From assembly GCF_963676685.1 (NCBI RefSeq), contig NC_092345.1, positions 76,311,960 to 76,375,959 on the forward strand: a DNA stretch of 64,000 nucleotides. Reading direction: 5' to 3'. Both the position numbers and the translations under genes were made by a program. The notes beneath the pieces are model-generated. The model was not told the origin of the DNA, did no database searches, and was given only the letters and a program-made list of their open reading frames with translations. Source of the stretch: Mytilus edulis. Its lineage: Eukaryota > Mollusca > Bivalvia > Mytilida > Mytilidae. Positions 20,308 through 32,594 of this stretch are shown here, in pieces (the stretch's first letter is position 1; each line of letters opens with the position of its first letter).

Positions 20308-20636
20308 CGTTTGCACATAACGTAATAGATGTTTGGACATAATGTAATAGGTATTTGCACATAACTTACATGGTGTTTGCACATAGTAAGCGGTATTTGC
20401 ACATAAAGTATAGTGTTTGCACATAATGATGTATTTTTTATAAATAACTTAGTAGGTATTTGCACATAACGCGTAATAGGTGTTTGCACATAAGGTAAAC
20501 TATGTTTGCACATAGGGTAAACGATGTTTGCATATAGGAGGAACGATGTTTGCACATAAGGTAAACGAGGTTTGCACAAAACGTATAAGTTGTTTGCACA
20601 TAATGTAAAAGGCATTTGCACATTACGTAATGAATG
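20308..20636. repeat. Degenerate minisatellite of about 20-23 bases, TTTGCACATAA core
   Basis: About 15 units each contain GTTTGCACATAA or ATTTGCACATAA followed by a variable spacer such as GGTAAACGAT. One isolated unit lies downstream at about 21075. The minus strand is open across the array and would read a repetitive Cys/Val/Gln peptide, which I treat as an artefact. 20637-21723 holds nothing else recognised. Confidence 0.85.
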
Positions 20637-21723
20637 CTCACAGAGAGTATCAATTGTTCGGCAAAACGCATAGGAACTATACCATGATGTGTTGTGTTTT
20701 TCACTGGAGATACATATGAATAAACACAACATAACGCCAAAAAGACTATAATATCATGAGGTTTACATAGAACAAAGGTGTATCAAAACAAAACCTTTAG
20801 AACATTGCTCATAACAATCACATTTGAGACAGGACACAATTTTTAACTGACTTACGTAAAAGAAGAATAGACACAACATAGATAACATATGAGAGAATGT
20901 AAAGGTGGTTGATCATAAAGTTTCGAAGTATTCACAGAATATATAGTAGTTAAAGCATGATGTAATGCCTATTGTACATAACAAACTTTAGCAAAGACAT
21001 ATCATACTACTGTTTGACCAAACAAATAACTAATTTGACATAACACAGAGATGCCGTGTCATGAAATACAGACATTTGCACATAACATAAAGAAGAAACG
21101 ACAGGACGTAAAGACAAAGCGACAGAACACATTTGATATTTACATTATAAGACAGTTCCGGCGTTCCAAAATATTAACTTCCAAAATAGTAAATTCGATT
21201 CCATTTCATGTTTTTCCTGCAGTGGTTTCGGACACAATATAACTGTCTTGATCTTTTGCCAATATAGTGCCAAAAATTTCCAAACATAGACTTTTCATTA
21301 AATCTTCATTCTAATGATTCCAATATTTCTATCATTGATTTGGTAGAGATTTCGCAAATTCATATCGAAGTGACAGACCTTATATTGTTCTTTCCGATTA
21401 AGTAACTATTTTTATACAGAGGAAATGAAAATATTTTCAAATTGCTTTTTTAATTTAGATGGCCATATTGAAAAAAAATAATAATTGCATTTTGACGTTC
21501 GATAAAGAATTTTTAGAAACACATATTTAAATGAAATGACTCTTCTTATAAAAAGACTTTCTATTTAAACAGTCATAGATACTGAAACAATAACAGAAAC
21601 ATAAAAATAAATGAATGAATTCTGGATGTACAACATACTCAGATAAGTCGTATAAATGGTATAGCAATGCAAATTCACACTCGGTATAACAGTCATATTC
21701 GGGAATAGGTAACATTTTATAAT

Positions 21724-21989
21724 TTAAGGTGGTACCTAACACTTTAACTAAAATTAATTTGTTTCGTTTAATTTTGCTTAAAATTACAAAGTATTCACTT
21801 TGACCCTTTGACAAAAATATAAAAATTTCAAAAAATTTTATCAGAAAAATTACACTGGTTATATAGCAGTTTGACAAACACTTATTTAAATCATTGAGAA
21901 GCTTAATATTCCCTTATGAACACTACGTCATTAAAACGTTCTGCTGATTTTACAGAGTTATCTCCCTGTAGTGTTAGGTACCACCTTAA
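21724..21989. mobile_element. TTAA-bounded MITE 1 (piggyBac-like ends)
   Basis: TTTAAGGTGGTACCTAACAC at 21723-21742 is matched exactly by its reverse complement at 21971-21990. Both ends carry TTAA (21724-21727 and 21986-21989), the target duplication typical of piggyBac-type transposons. The interior is about 230 bases with no coding capacity, so it would rely on a transposase encoded elsewhere. Confidence 0.85.
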
Positions 21990-23399
21990 AGTGTTCTGAA
22001 CACAATCAATTAATGAAGGTGGTAGGGAGTGGGCAACACATAAATGATAGATATCTTTTAAAGTTTACACTGTTGAATTTTCCATTTTCCATGGTTTTAT
22101 CGATTTATCTTAGACTTATAACCCTTGAATTTGCCTATGGCATCCTTCGTCTTTTTTCGACATTTACAAGTGCAAATTGATATAATTGTAATTTTCATAA
22201 ATACTGAGATTGAAACTTTGTTAAATGTCAAGTAACCACAATGGGATTACGTTCAACTAATGGTATGTGAATTTAAACGTCTTTTTGTTTTTTATTAGAT
22301 TTGTAAATCCATTTAATTTTGACTGTACTCGATTCCTGTGGCGTATCCAAAACTGTTACCAAATTCAAAACAAATTTGAGAACAGTTGAAAAAATGAACT
22401 TCCAAGAATTTAACAAATATATTACTTATAATGTTAGAAGTGCTATTTCCGGGTATGCAGAAATCATTGCATTCTTTTTAAAATTCGTTTCAACAGAATA
22501 GACTTTAGGGTACGTTTTTCACTAGTAACCATTTGCATGCCATTTGTGGCTAGGACCAGAAATTTATATTTTGTTTTCACAGATTTGTTTTCTGAAATTA
22601 ATTGATATTCTGTTCGATCGGTCAAATTGCATTCAATGAGTAAAATTTGGTTTCTTAAAGCTCCCAACATTGTTCAATTTAGTTGTACCTTGCAGTATGT
22701 GTTTATTTCGACTCGGAAACATTGTCAGTGTTTGTTTTTTTTCTCTCTTTATATTATGCGAATGATTTTAGATCTATACGTCTGGTCGGTTTTTTTTTAT
22801 AAATAGATGTTTTTCTTCTTTGTATCCATTTATATTGTTGCCGCAGTACATAATGTTCTACCTTGTAATATTATCCTGTCTACAAGCCTGGCTACAAACT
22901 ACTTATATTTGATCTTACTCTTAAATTCAACGCGTGTAACAGTGTAAAATATATATCAACAATATTCATACTTTCTAGGTTAACACCATGTTCATTGCGA
23001 CACCATTGATTTTTTTTTTATTCCGTACCAAATTACTTAAAACAAATACCAATGATATAAATATCAATGATATACCACAAGATCGTCATGCAATCTATAA
23101 ACAATAAAGACAACACATTAAAAACACCAGAACTCCGAAGTGCATTTGTGGATTTTCATTATTCATGGACGACCAAAAGCCGAATATTTGAAAGCCAATG
23201 GTTTATAAAAACTGCAATAGCTGATTAAAAATTAAAGATGATTGTTCAAAGTTTTACGTTCAATAATTCCATCTGCCGACATGATTGCAGGTAATAAAAA
23301 AGTCGTGTATTCAACAATGTGATGCCGAAACGTACAGTAAAAATTATCAATACTCAACCCTAACATACTATTTGGCTTAATGCGAGTTGATTAGTTTTC
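21990..23399. other. Non-coding stretch
   Basis: Only short, unsupported open frames. No recognised repeat or exon. Confidence 0.45.
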
Positions 23400-23941
23400 A
23401 CTGTTACTCCTAAATGATGGTCGTTTGGAATATATCAAAAATGTATGTTTGATAATTCTTTAACTTAATTTCTGCATACAATTATCAGAGTAACAAATTA
23501 AATAATATTGTTTGTAGTAAAACTTTGTATAACAACTGAGTTTATTAACATGGTTATGTGCATGCACAGTACTTTTAAAATAATTTAATAAAAGTTCGTC
23601 TAAATACCTGAGTTACGGTCATCTTTCAAAGTTACGACCATCTTGTTTCGGTTACGACCATCATCCAAAATACTATAGTTGAAGTTACGACCATCATAAT
23701 TTAAAGTTACGACCATCATGCTCGAATTTTTGAATGACTATTTTACGAAAATTGGAATGATTTTATGTGACAAATTTGGTAACAACGCACTCATGATAAG
23801 TGTATATGAGAAAAGCGGGTAGACTCAAATAAATCTTTTACTGCACGAAAATCGGAAAAGAAAAACTTATCCCTAGAGTTGTCTCCCATATTCAGATTGT
23901 CGTAATTACTTTTAGTTACGACCATCTGCTTACCACCAGTG
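23400..23941. mobile_element. Short inverted-repeat element E5 with iterated GTTACGACCATC motif
   Basis: The right end (23907-23941) reads, on the reverse strand, CACTGGTGGTAAGCAGATGG then TCGTAAC. The left end at 23400 reads CACTGTTACTCC...GATGGTCGT, an imperfect match. Five copies of GTTACG(A/G)(C/T)CATC are spaced 20-35 bases apart between 23611 and 23720. The right terminus closely resembles the terminus of E3 (45220), which also starts CACTGG and contains GTAAC. I see no clear target duplication, so the left boundary is the weaker one. Confidence 0.55.
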
Positions 23942-24353
23942 AAGTTACACTTGTTACAACAAAAATAAAAGTTGGGCATGTGAAATAATTGAAAAATTTG
24001 GGTATATAAATATTTTTACAAATACAAATACGGCTATGAAATCTAAAGTTTTAACAATACACATGTGGGTATGTTGATATAGAACAATTTAAATGTGGGT
24101 TTTTAAATAATTACAAATATTGATTCCTAAATCGTATTAATAATTACTAAATGATTAAAACCAATAAGACTGTAGACATATTTCATTCTACATTCATAAT
24201 ATTCAATGTAAATTTGGTAAATAACTATTGTACCAAAATGTAGTTTTTATAAATAGCAAAGTATGATGGTATCATAATGTAATGTCATCTGTTGGAATAT
24301 GTATTAAGTACTACACGTTGACAGGATGTTCCCCATAAAATTAAGGTATTCCA

Positions 24354-24880
24354 CACGGTAAACGGACAGAAAGTCACAGGACAAAAAGTCACAGGACATA
24401 AAGTCACAAATTTGGTAGGACAAAAAGTCACAGGACAAAAAGTCACAAACAATTTGTTGACAATTGTTTGAATATATAAGAGAAATATCTAGAAATATTT
24501 ACTTTTTAATACATATATTCATATTAAGTTGAGGAAATGTGTCATTATACTTGAAAAATCAAGATTTATTTAATTTTAATCATGCAAAAGATGTATTTCT
24601 TGGCACCATGAAGCCATTTAAGTGCCAAGCCATTTTGACATTTGTTTTTTTAACAATTATTTGATCATCTTTGATATTTTTTGGATAAATTTTGTTAACA
24701 AAGTTGGTTTATATATACAACATGTACAATAGTTCAAGAAAAATACAAAAATATTTTTCTAGAAATAAGCAGTTTTTATTCAAAGAAAATAATCAGAAAA
24801 AATGAATCGTGACTTTTTGTCCTGTGACTTTTTGTCCGTGACTTTTTGTCTGTGACTTTTTGTCCTGTGACTTTCTGTCC
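24354..24880. mobile_element. Foldback element E4 with iterated AGTCACAGGACAAAA motif
   Basis: The left arm has GGACAGAAAGTCACAGGACA at 24364 followed by three to four further AAAGTCACA units to about 24450. The right arm (24807-24880) is the inverted counterpart, with GTGACTTTTTGTCC units ending CTTTCTGTCC. The spacer of about 355 bases is AT-rich. The left end is preceded by CACGGT at 24354, like E1 and E2; the right end has lost this. Confidence 0.75.
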
Positions 24881-25542
24881 TACATTCTTCCACACCCCTT
24901 GGTACACGCAACTGTCATATGAAAATTTACTGCTTTACCTGTAATCAGCCATGCAACTTATCAGTTGACAAACCATGCAACTACAATTTAAAAAGTTTGT
25001 TGATAGATGGAAATGAAAATCATCATTCTAATTAAAAAAAAACAATGAATTAAAATGGAGTGTCTTCATCAAAATTATGAAGTTAATTATTTTAACATAA
25101 AAACAAATTGAATAACTTCCCAATGCTTCAGCTTCTATAGAAGTCATTGGTCTTATGAAATGGATCTCAAACAGACATGCATAATATAGATCTAAATATT
25201 TTTCTTTATAGGAGGGAGTTATCACAAATATTTAGTTTTGATAAAAAAAAATTATGAAATTCGATCAACACTCAATTTTGAATAATAAAAGAGTTTGGTT
25301 CTAAGAAAATGAACAAGGTTTTTGAATCAAGATGGGAACAAATTATTTGACCTTAACGAATGGCCGCTTCTTTTTAGCCACAAAAACGCAAAAGATTAAT
25401 TGTGGAATCCAAGAGAGACACATGGTCACATCTTAAAACTTCTCAAGTCACCTATTTTAGTAAAGCAAATTTGATTGGCAGTTGTGCGAACGGCAAAAAT
25501 CTAAATGCTGTTTGTCGTTAACTTTGACATATATTCCATTTA

Positions 25543-25969
25543 GAGCATCACTGAAGAGACATGTATTGTCGAAACGCGCATCTGGTTCAGTGAAATTGGT
25601 ACCGTTAATGTTATTACTACCACTGGGTCGATGCCTCTGCTGGTGGACTGTTAGTCCCCGAGGGTATCGCCAGCCCAGTAGCCAGTACTTCGGAACTGGC
25701 ATGAAAATACGGATTTTTTTGTGTTATTAAAATTTGCTGTTACAAAGTGTTAGAAATTATTATAAATTAAGGAATGTATCTCCCTCATGCAAAGCTCTGA
25801 TTTTTTTCACGGATTTGGCTATTCTGTATGGACCTTTTGGATTAAAGCTCATCACCTTTTATATAAGCTTTGAATTTCAACTATTTTGGTCACGAGTATC
25901 ACTGAAGAGACATGTATTGTCGAAATGCGCATCTGGTGCAGGAAAATTGGTACCGTTAATGTTATTCCA
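25543..25969 (+). repeat. Dispersed repeat family R2, partly duplicated copy
   Basis: ATCACTGAAGAGACATGTAT...CGCATCTGGT and GGTACCGTTAATGTTATT occur twice (about 25547-25616 and 25897-25966). Between them is ACTGGGTCGATGCC...CCCCGAGGGTATC. Related sequence recurs at 60436-60740 and 63823-64000. 24881-25542 holds no gene. Confidence 0.7.
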
Positions 25970-26204
25970 AGTGAAAACAACTAATTAAACGTTCAATAAA
26001 AATAAATCAAAATTAAACAACATGGGGATTTTTCGGGGTATTCCCACTTAGTTGCACCCAAAGTGTATCTTACTATGCAAAATTAATCTTGATTATTCAA
26101 AGTGTGGTTTAGCATAATAAAAAGGAGTATATAATATCAATAGAAAGTCATCAATAGTGCAGAATGAGTCTGTTTCAGGCGAAATTTATACTGTTGAGAT
26201 AGTG

Positions 26205-26530
26205 TCAAGACATATTTAAGACTTTCAAGAATGTGTCGAGAAATATTCAGACAGCTTTAAGACTGTAAAGAATGTGTCAAGTCATATTTAGACATTATTT
26301 AGAACGTCAAGAATATGTCAAGAGACATTCAGACATTATTAAGAATGTCAAGAATATGTCAAGACTGATCGAGACAAATTTAAGACAGTCAAGAATTGGT
26401 CGAAACTAATCCAGACTCCTATCAGATGATACAGGAAGTGTCGAGAAATTTTAAGACAATGTTCATACAGTCAAGACACTTGTCAAGAAAAATCAAGAAC
26501 GCTATTAGACAAATTCATACTACGTTAAGA
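26205..26530. repeat. Degenerate low-complexity tandem repeat, GTCAAGA(C/A) core
   Basis: GTCAAGA, GTCGAGA and similar hexamer-based units recur irregularly, mixed with ATTCAGAC and TTTAAGAC. No fixed period. No gene. Confidence 0.6.
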
Positions 26531-26859
26531 ATATTTAGAATAAACAATGTCGAGTAAAAATTCATGCAAATTCAGACAAAAACTGGTCTTTTCAGACTTT
26601 TTGACTTTTGTAGTGCTTTATAAAATTGTGGATAAATTTATTAAAGCTTTACTTAACACTTTTTTTTGTATAGAATAGAAAAATAAAGGATATTGAGTAT
26701 CTATCCATCTGTTTATTGTTTTATCCGATTATTAAATTGATTTGTGGTAAATCGATAGTGTTTTCGCATTAGTGCTCCTTGATAAAAAAAAAATGTGTGG
26801 TTTATTCTAATTTATACCTCTTCTCAACTATTACTCCGTCATTTATATTTTAATTTCAG

Positions 26860-26886
26860 CTGGATTCACTCCGACTCTAACAACAG
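26860..26886 (+). CDS. Gene B linker microexon (27 bases, phase 1-1)
   Basis: The acceptor TTTAATTTCAG ends at 26859 and the donor GTAAGC starts at 26887. Read as phase 1 at both ends, it encodes G-F-T-P-T-L-T-T and leaves a G that completes a glycine codon with the next exon. The Thr/Pro composition and the final T-T followed by a split glycine match the end of the gene C linker exon (63619-63717). It is therefore placed just before the ShKT exon of gene B. Exons further upstream (signal peptide, Cys-rich module) were not found; they may lie in the transposon-rich interval before 26860, be too diverged, or be lost. Confidence 0.65.
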
Positions 26887-27593
26887 GTAAGCTCCATTAA
26901 AACATAGTGCCAAAATACTTTACCAGTTTTCAAAATTATCAATTGTTGGATACACATAATAACACCCTTTGACCTAGGAGTACAGCGATGTGGGCTACGT
27001 TACGGTAACATATTATGCTGATGTTCATTTCAGAATTTGTAAACTGTAGGAAGCCAGTAAAAGATTGAAGTTTTTCTTTTTTAACTTTTTCCACTTTATG
27101 ATGTCTTGATTGAAATAAAAGTCCCTCAATTTACAGCATTAACATACCACCTGCCAAATTATTTTTGGTTTCATATCTAAACAGATACATTACTCTCGTG
27201 CATGTTCAAACTATACGGATGAACATTTCATTAACGCAGCAATTTGAGTAATGTTCTTATTCACATAGGACATTGCTACGTTTTTGTATCTCGAGCATAT
27301 ACTTTTTGACATTTATTATACCTTTAGAAATGTACATATGCAATCCACCCTTTCCTACACAAGGATATGCCTGTAACAAGCCAGATTTTGGTTTTGTCAT
27401 CTGTTTATGCATTTCGATGTTTATGTTATTTTACTTTTAGCGTTAGTTTTTTTAAAATGCAAATTTTCCAGATAAAGGTGTTATATCAGTCCATCAAGTA
27501 AACCTTTTCTTGTTTAAACTTTATCATAACTTGCATCCGGTTTTTTCATTTCAATGATTGCGATATTAGACTTTTATTTATTTATTTTTATAG

Positions 27594-27736
27594 GACCTCC
27601 TTGTGAAGACAAAATGAACTGCACCATACTTGTCGCCAGCAACACATGTGATGTGCCTATAGTTAAAAACCTGTGTGCAAAGTCATGTAATCTCTGTTCG
27701 CAAGGCACTCTTTTAAATGTACAACCAGTTGGATAA
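27594..27736 (+). CDS. Gene B terminal exon: complete ShKT domain
   Basis: The acceptor ends TTTATAG at 27593; the exon continues from phase 1 and stops at TAA 27734-27736. After G-P-P it encodes a full six-cysteine ShKT domain with spacing C-x5-C-x8-C-x8-C-x3-C-x2-C, an aspartate after the third cysteine and a short tail ending P-V-G. The sequence parallels the gene A exon at 1-99, so A and B are paralogues. ATTAAA at 27745-27750 may serve as polyadenylation signal. The product is probably secreted. ShKT modules act as protein-interaction or channel-binding domains in different contexts, and nothing here distinguishes these roles. Confidence 0.85.
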
Positions 27737-27930
27737 AACAATTAATTAAATATTAGAACATGTTTGTTTTTTACTTTAAAATTCCTCTAACCTCTCTATT
27801 TATAAAATGCATTTAATTAGTTATAGACTTTTTATAGGATTCAGAACCAACTCTCTCTTGACAAGTTGAGCTTACTTTTTTTTTACCTTTCTTCGGCCTT
27901 TTTCTCTAAATGCATGCGTACTACCCCCAG

Positions 27931-27942
27931 ATTCCGACACTG
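27931..27942 (+). other. Possible relic microexon downstream of gene B
   Basis: CTACCCCCAG is followed by 12 bases (encoding S-D-T in phase 1) and then GTAAGA. The phase matches the linker exons of genes B and C. It lies after the gene B stop and no ShKT exon follows before the hAT remnant, so it may be a leftover of a further duplicated unit or pure chance. Confidence 0.2.
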
Positions 27943-28239
27943 GTAAGATTTCCATAAATAATAGCCTTGAAAATGTTTAATAGGGTTCCAATGTGATTTA
28001 TTTATAACATTTTCAATTCTGAATATTTACAACAAAAAGTTCAACTTTCTTTCCTTAACAGATGCAAATTTTGTAAAAGCGTCGATAGACGCTCTGTTCT
28101 CATTGTGGTTCTCAAATGGTTATAATTCTTTTCATTGCGCTAAAAGATCTCTCTGTTGTGGCTGTTGAAGCTGGCAATGTAAGAAGGACATATATAATAG
28201 CAGAAATGTTTGGATAGAGATTTTTGTTTGATGTGACGA

Positions 28240-29760
28240 GTGTTTTATGTCTTTGGTTTCGTTTCAAACATGGTCATGCTCCGTCTGGTCTTCCAACGAG
28301 AAAATTACTTTTTCAAGTTGGTCAAGAGTGCCAATATCATCGCCGTAAGCATTGTATATCTTATTCATGTGATCTGATGTCAATTCCTGTAGTGTAATTG
28401 CAACAAATTATTCTGCAAGATACTGACTGAATTAAACGTGATCCCAATTCCTGAACGAGACGGTCAAGAAAACGCAGAATAGAGAAACCTTCCAGTATTA
28501 TTGTGGGTCTTGTACAGTGTGATTTGCTTTTTGTATTTATCGCCCGGCGCGACGCGATATACATATATTTAGTTCAAAATCTGCGTTAACTTTTGCTGCA
28601 TTTCCATCCAATGCAGCCCACACAGACGGGTTATTTCTTTTGTTATGCAATCTTTGGAAGACAACCTTGATTTCGCCAACTGCTTCGATCAGATCGCAAC
28701 TCGTACTTTGTAAAATGGTGTCTGTCACGCTTGATATATGCTCCACTACAACCAACGCTATCAAAATTCAAATTAAGGTATAGCTGTTAACTTAACTCCA
28801 TGTTAGCACTGACTATGTCATCTCGATTATCACGGAGATATTCTAAGGCATGAACAACTACGGCGAAGGCCGACTTAAATATGAACTAAGAATCTGCACG
28901 AGCTGACCAATCCATTGTTAGCTTGGATCGTTTTGCCATGGCTTTCTTGACGTTTTCATTCCATAACTTATTCAGTTGCGAAGGCATTGAGTCTCTTTAC
29001 TGAAAAGGCAAACGCAAATGCAATATCCTGAACAGTTGTCATCATATTACGAGCACATTGTTCCTTTGAAGAATGTATTTGAGCCAGATTAAGTTTGTGG
29101 GCCTTGCAATGTGTGTATGTTGCTGAAGACACTTGTTCCCTGACTTTTACCTGGACGCCTTGGGTTTTCCCGGACATTTTAGCGGCACCGTGATAACCCT
29201 TTCCTCTCATTCTATCGATCACGACGACTTCTTTGTCTAATGTGCCTAATAAGCATCTAGCGATTGTATCACCCTTTGTGTTTTCGGGTTCCACAAAACA
29301 AAGAAAATCTTCCCTAACATCTTTAGCATCTTTAAATCTTAAACAAATAGGCATTTGATGTTTAGTTGACTCATCTGTACATTCATCGCCAAACACAGAA
29401 AAGAAACCAGCTTCATTGCAATCATCGACTATTTTACCAGAAATCTGTTTCCCGCATATAGTCAAAGGTACATTCTAAACGTCAGGGGAAGTATATTTGT
29501 ACCTTGCAGTTGTACTATGAATACGTTCCTTTAATACTAGATCATCTTCTGCGAATTCACGTAGGATTGACATGAAATTACTTCTTGCTTCGGTATGACC
29601 CCTAATAGTAATGCTCTTATAGTTTTATCAAGGATATGACGATTTCTTAGAACTTGCTCTTTTTCGACAAAGACAACATACTTATGACCGATTCAATTTT
29701 CCCCAATTTCAAATATCTTTGGCTGCAACTTCCGACAAGGCAAGACACGATCACTCTTTG
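28240..29760 (-). pseudogene. hAT-family transposase remnant (ZMYM1/DUF4371-like)
   Basis: The longest open piece, 29465-28968, contains S-V-F-G-D-E-C-T-D-E-S-T, M-P-I-C-L-R-F, a glycine-rich M-R-G-K-G-Y-H-G-A-A block and H-C-K-A-H-K-L-N-L-A. These are landmarks of hAT transposases of the ZMYM1/DUF4371 group. Upstream on the minus strand (to about 29600) a broken stretch matches the start of the DUF4371 region. Downstream, 28764-28537 continues the family (R-N-N-P-x-V-W, R-R-A-G-R). Frameshifts and stops separate the pieces (for example near 28880 and 28780). No terminal inverted repeats were found. It lies just downstream of gene B and is inactive. Confidence 0.82.
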
Positions 29761-30519
29761 TCGTCACGAGTAACAAATCTGGAAAGATCAACTCAATCAT
29801 TAACCGGATTAATGATTAATGAACAGTATGTCTTTGATATCTTCACAGCAAAGACAGTACAACTTTCGCAATAAATTCTCGAATATCTTAGCCATTCTTT
29901 AAACCAAGAAGCATTCAGTTTTAAACTCCCGACCAACGAAACCCCTACAATTGAATAAAACTTTAAATCATGAATTGAACCTTTATGTATTCCATATTTT
30001 TAAATAAAAACAAAAAAGAAGACTGGAAGTTGGAAGCAAATCTCAATAAATGATGCTCGCCCTTAGCCATGGATCCTAAGTTAGCATGGAGGTCACTTCT
30101 ATATTATATTTGGTGTATCTGAGATTGTGTTGCATTGAATTTCAATATAACCAACATTTCATATATATTTTCAAGAGCATTTTATTTCTCTCGAAACTAC
30201 CATCATTCAATGAATTTATAAGTATTTAATGTTAAAGTTTCCCAACCAATCTTATATTTTACAGATCAAAAACGGAACCATTACAGTGGAACTTTTATTT
30301 ATGGAACTTTGGATTATAATAACCAGACAGTGATCCCCATCGCTCTGAATTTAAGCCTCCCAATGGGTTTTTGATTTTTGATTACTTGGCCTTTAAAGTG
30401 ACGATATGGCCAAAACATTGGATAATGAAATTGCTTGGAACCCCCGCCCCTTTTAGAGCATCAAGTGTTTTGTCAATCAAGAAGCGACGATCTTATGTGT
30501 GTGTAATGTTACAAAATAA

Positions 30520-31130
30520 AATTGAGAAAGGAAATGGTGAATATGTCAAAGCGACAACCACCCGACCATAGAGCAAACAACAGCCGAAGGCAACCAATGG
30601 GTCTTCAATGTAGCGAGAATTCCCGCACCCGTAGGTGTCCTTCAGCTGGCCCCTAAAATATGCATAATAGTACAGTGATAATGGACGTCATACTAAACTC
30701 CGAATTATACACAAGAAACTAAAATTTAAAATCATACAAGACTAACAAAGGCCAGAGGCTCCTGACTTGGGACAGGCGCAAAATTGCGGCGGGGTTAAAC
30801 ATGTTTATGAGATCTCAACCCTCCCCCTATACCTCTAGCCAATGTAGAAAAGTAAAAGAATAACAATACGTACATTAAAATTCAGTTCAAGAGAAGTCCG
30901 AGTCTGATGTCAAAAGATGTAACAAAAGAAAATAAATAAAATGACAATAATACATAAATAACAACAGACTACTAGCAGTTAACTGACATGCCAGCTCCAG
31001 ACCTCAATTAAACTGATTGAAAGATTATGTCTTCATCATATGAATATCAGGTACAATCCCTCCCGTTAGGGGTTTAGTATCATACTATCATAAAATATAT
31101 GAGAAGAACATAACCCGTGTCATGCCAACA
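30520..31130 (+). repeat. Dispersed repeat family R1, longest copy
   Basis: Landmarks in order: AAATGGTGAATATG, AGCGACAACCACCCGACC, CCAGAGGCTCCTGACTTGGG, CCTCTAGCCAATGTA, CTACTAGCAGTTAACTGACA, TGCCAGCTCCAGACCTC and CATGCCAACAACTG. Shared with 57147-57860 and, reversed, 15590-15870. 29761-30519 and 31131-31427 hold no gene I can support. Confidence 0.7.
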
Positions 31131-31427
31131 ACTGTTTTTTTAGAAATAAATGTGTTTAGTTCCGATGCAAAGACCCTATCAGTGAATCAATGTTAAAGCC
31201 AAAATATGTAATCTTTAATGACCTGACAACAGTATCGTAACTATATCCTATATATTATGATAAAAAATAAAAGGCACATTTTATTGAAAATAAAATTAAT
31301 ATTTGTACCTAGATGTTATTGGGTATTTAAAATCCAAGGAATGACCGTCACAAATTGCGTTCTGATCATTTCGTCTTTCATGTCACAAAAAGCGATATCA
31401 GGATGGATATGGTAGTATAGTTGATGG

Positions 31428-32238
31428 TGTGATGATTTTGTATCTACGGTTAGATTGTTTACATTGGTTACAGTTCGGTAGAAGCATTATTTTATGCATT
31501 GTATATATACCTTAATAAAACATAGTAAAGAATTGGATGTTTCACGGGTAAACTTTGGGTCAGGTCAAACGTGAAGGGGTGTTCCAAAGGAAACTGTCAA
31601 TACGAGTAAAGAGACACTTTGGAAGAACACCCCTCCTATAATAGTGGTACGGCTACCATTTGGGTATAAAAGCAGGAGAGATTCCTAGCTCAGGGTCGAT
31701 TGTCACAAGTCTTCGTAGACATAAGACCAAGGTACGGTACGTTTATATTCGAGATCGATGTCTCTTATATATTAGATATTGTGTTAATATTACTAAGTGT
31801 AATAAAGAACAGGTTGGTGCCTGTTAGAAATACGGACTTGTACGTTTACAAGTTGAACCGTATTGTACCGTAGAGGACAAGTGTGAGTGTGTGACCACCT
31901 TGTAAAGTACATAATTGTACCAGAGTAACAAAGACAAGTGTGTAAACTTGTAGGGTGCATTATTGTACCAGGAGGACAAGTTTGTTCCTGACCCAGGACA
32001 AATTTGTAAGAGAGTACAAATTTGTACCAGTGTATATATTTTGAGTAGAGTATTTATAAATAGTTTATTAAAGATTGCAAAGAGCAGTTGTACATATTTT
32101 GGTTCATTGACGTTAATTTATAAATAAAGATTGTTTGTTATATATTTTGTAAATAGAACAATTTTGGATCCAGTATCAAACTGGTAACGAACACATTCTA
32201 AATAGAAATAGACACGCTTACCCTGTGTACACGTTACA
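31428..32238 (+). repeat. 5' LTR with TATA box
   Basis: TATAAAA at 31665-31671 and AATAAA at 31801-31806 fit U3 promoter and R/U5 polyadenylation signals. An inverted repeat (GGGGTGTTCCAAAG with CTTTGGAAGAACACCCC, about 31577-31634) lies upstream of the TATA box and could form a hairpin. A possible tRNA-primer site (TGGTGGCTAGCGCTGGGAT) begins about 8 bases after the LTR. Confidence 0.9.
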
Positions 32239-32594
32239 TAACTTGGTGGCTAGCGCTGGGATCCAATTGTTCATTTTTAAATCCATAGTGAAAGATTATA
32301 TCCAAATTTGATCATCTTATAAACTTATATCCAAACTGTCTTGTGAGAATTTACTGTTCACTTTTGCACAGATCGTTTTTGTCCAAACTGTTCACTTTTG
32401 CACAGATCAAAATTGTCCTGTTAACGTTTTAAATTTCCCACGGTTAAGTTACGATTATTATTAACATTAGGGATTAACGATCGATAGTGGTACAGGCAAG
32501 TTTTTGATTGACATTTATTACACTGTACATTTATGACATTGTGTTGACATTATTATATTGTATGCAAGGTTAAACTGCAAATTAAAGTACAAAC

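Noticed and set aside
20184..20740. Minus-strand open frame of 182 codons
   Set aside because: It spans the TTTGCACATAA minisatellite; the repetitive peptide follows the DNA period and there is no domain.
24354..24880. CRISPR-like array of regular short repeats
   Set aside because: Repeats are adjacent, inverted between the two ends, without unique spacers, in eukaryotic DNA.
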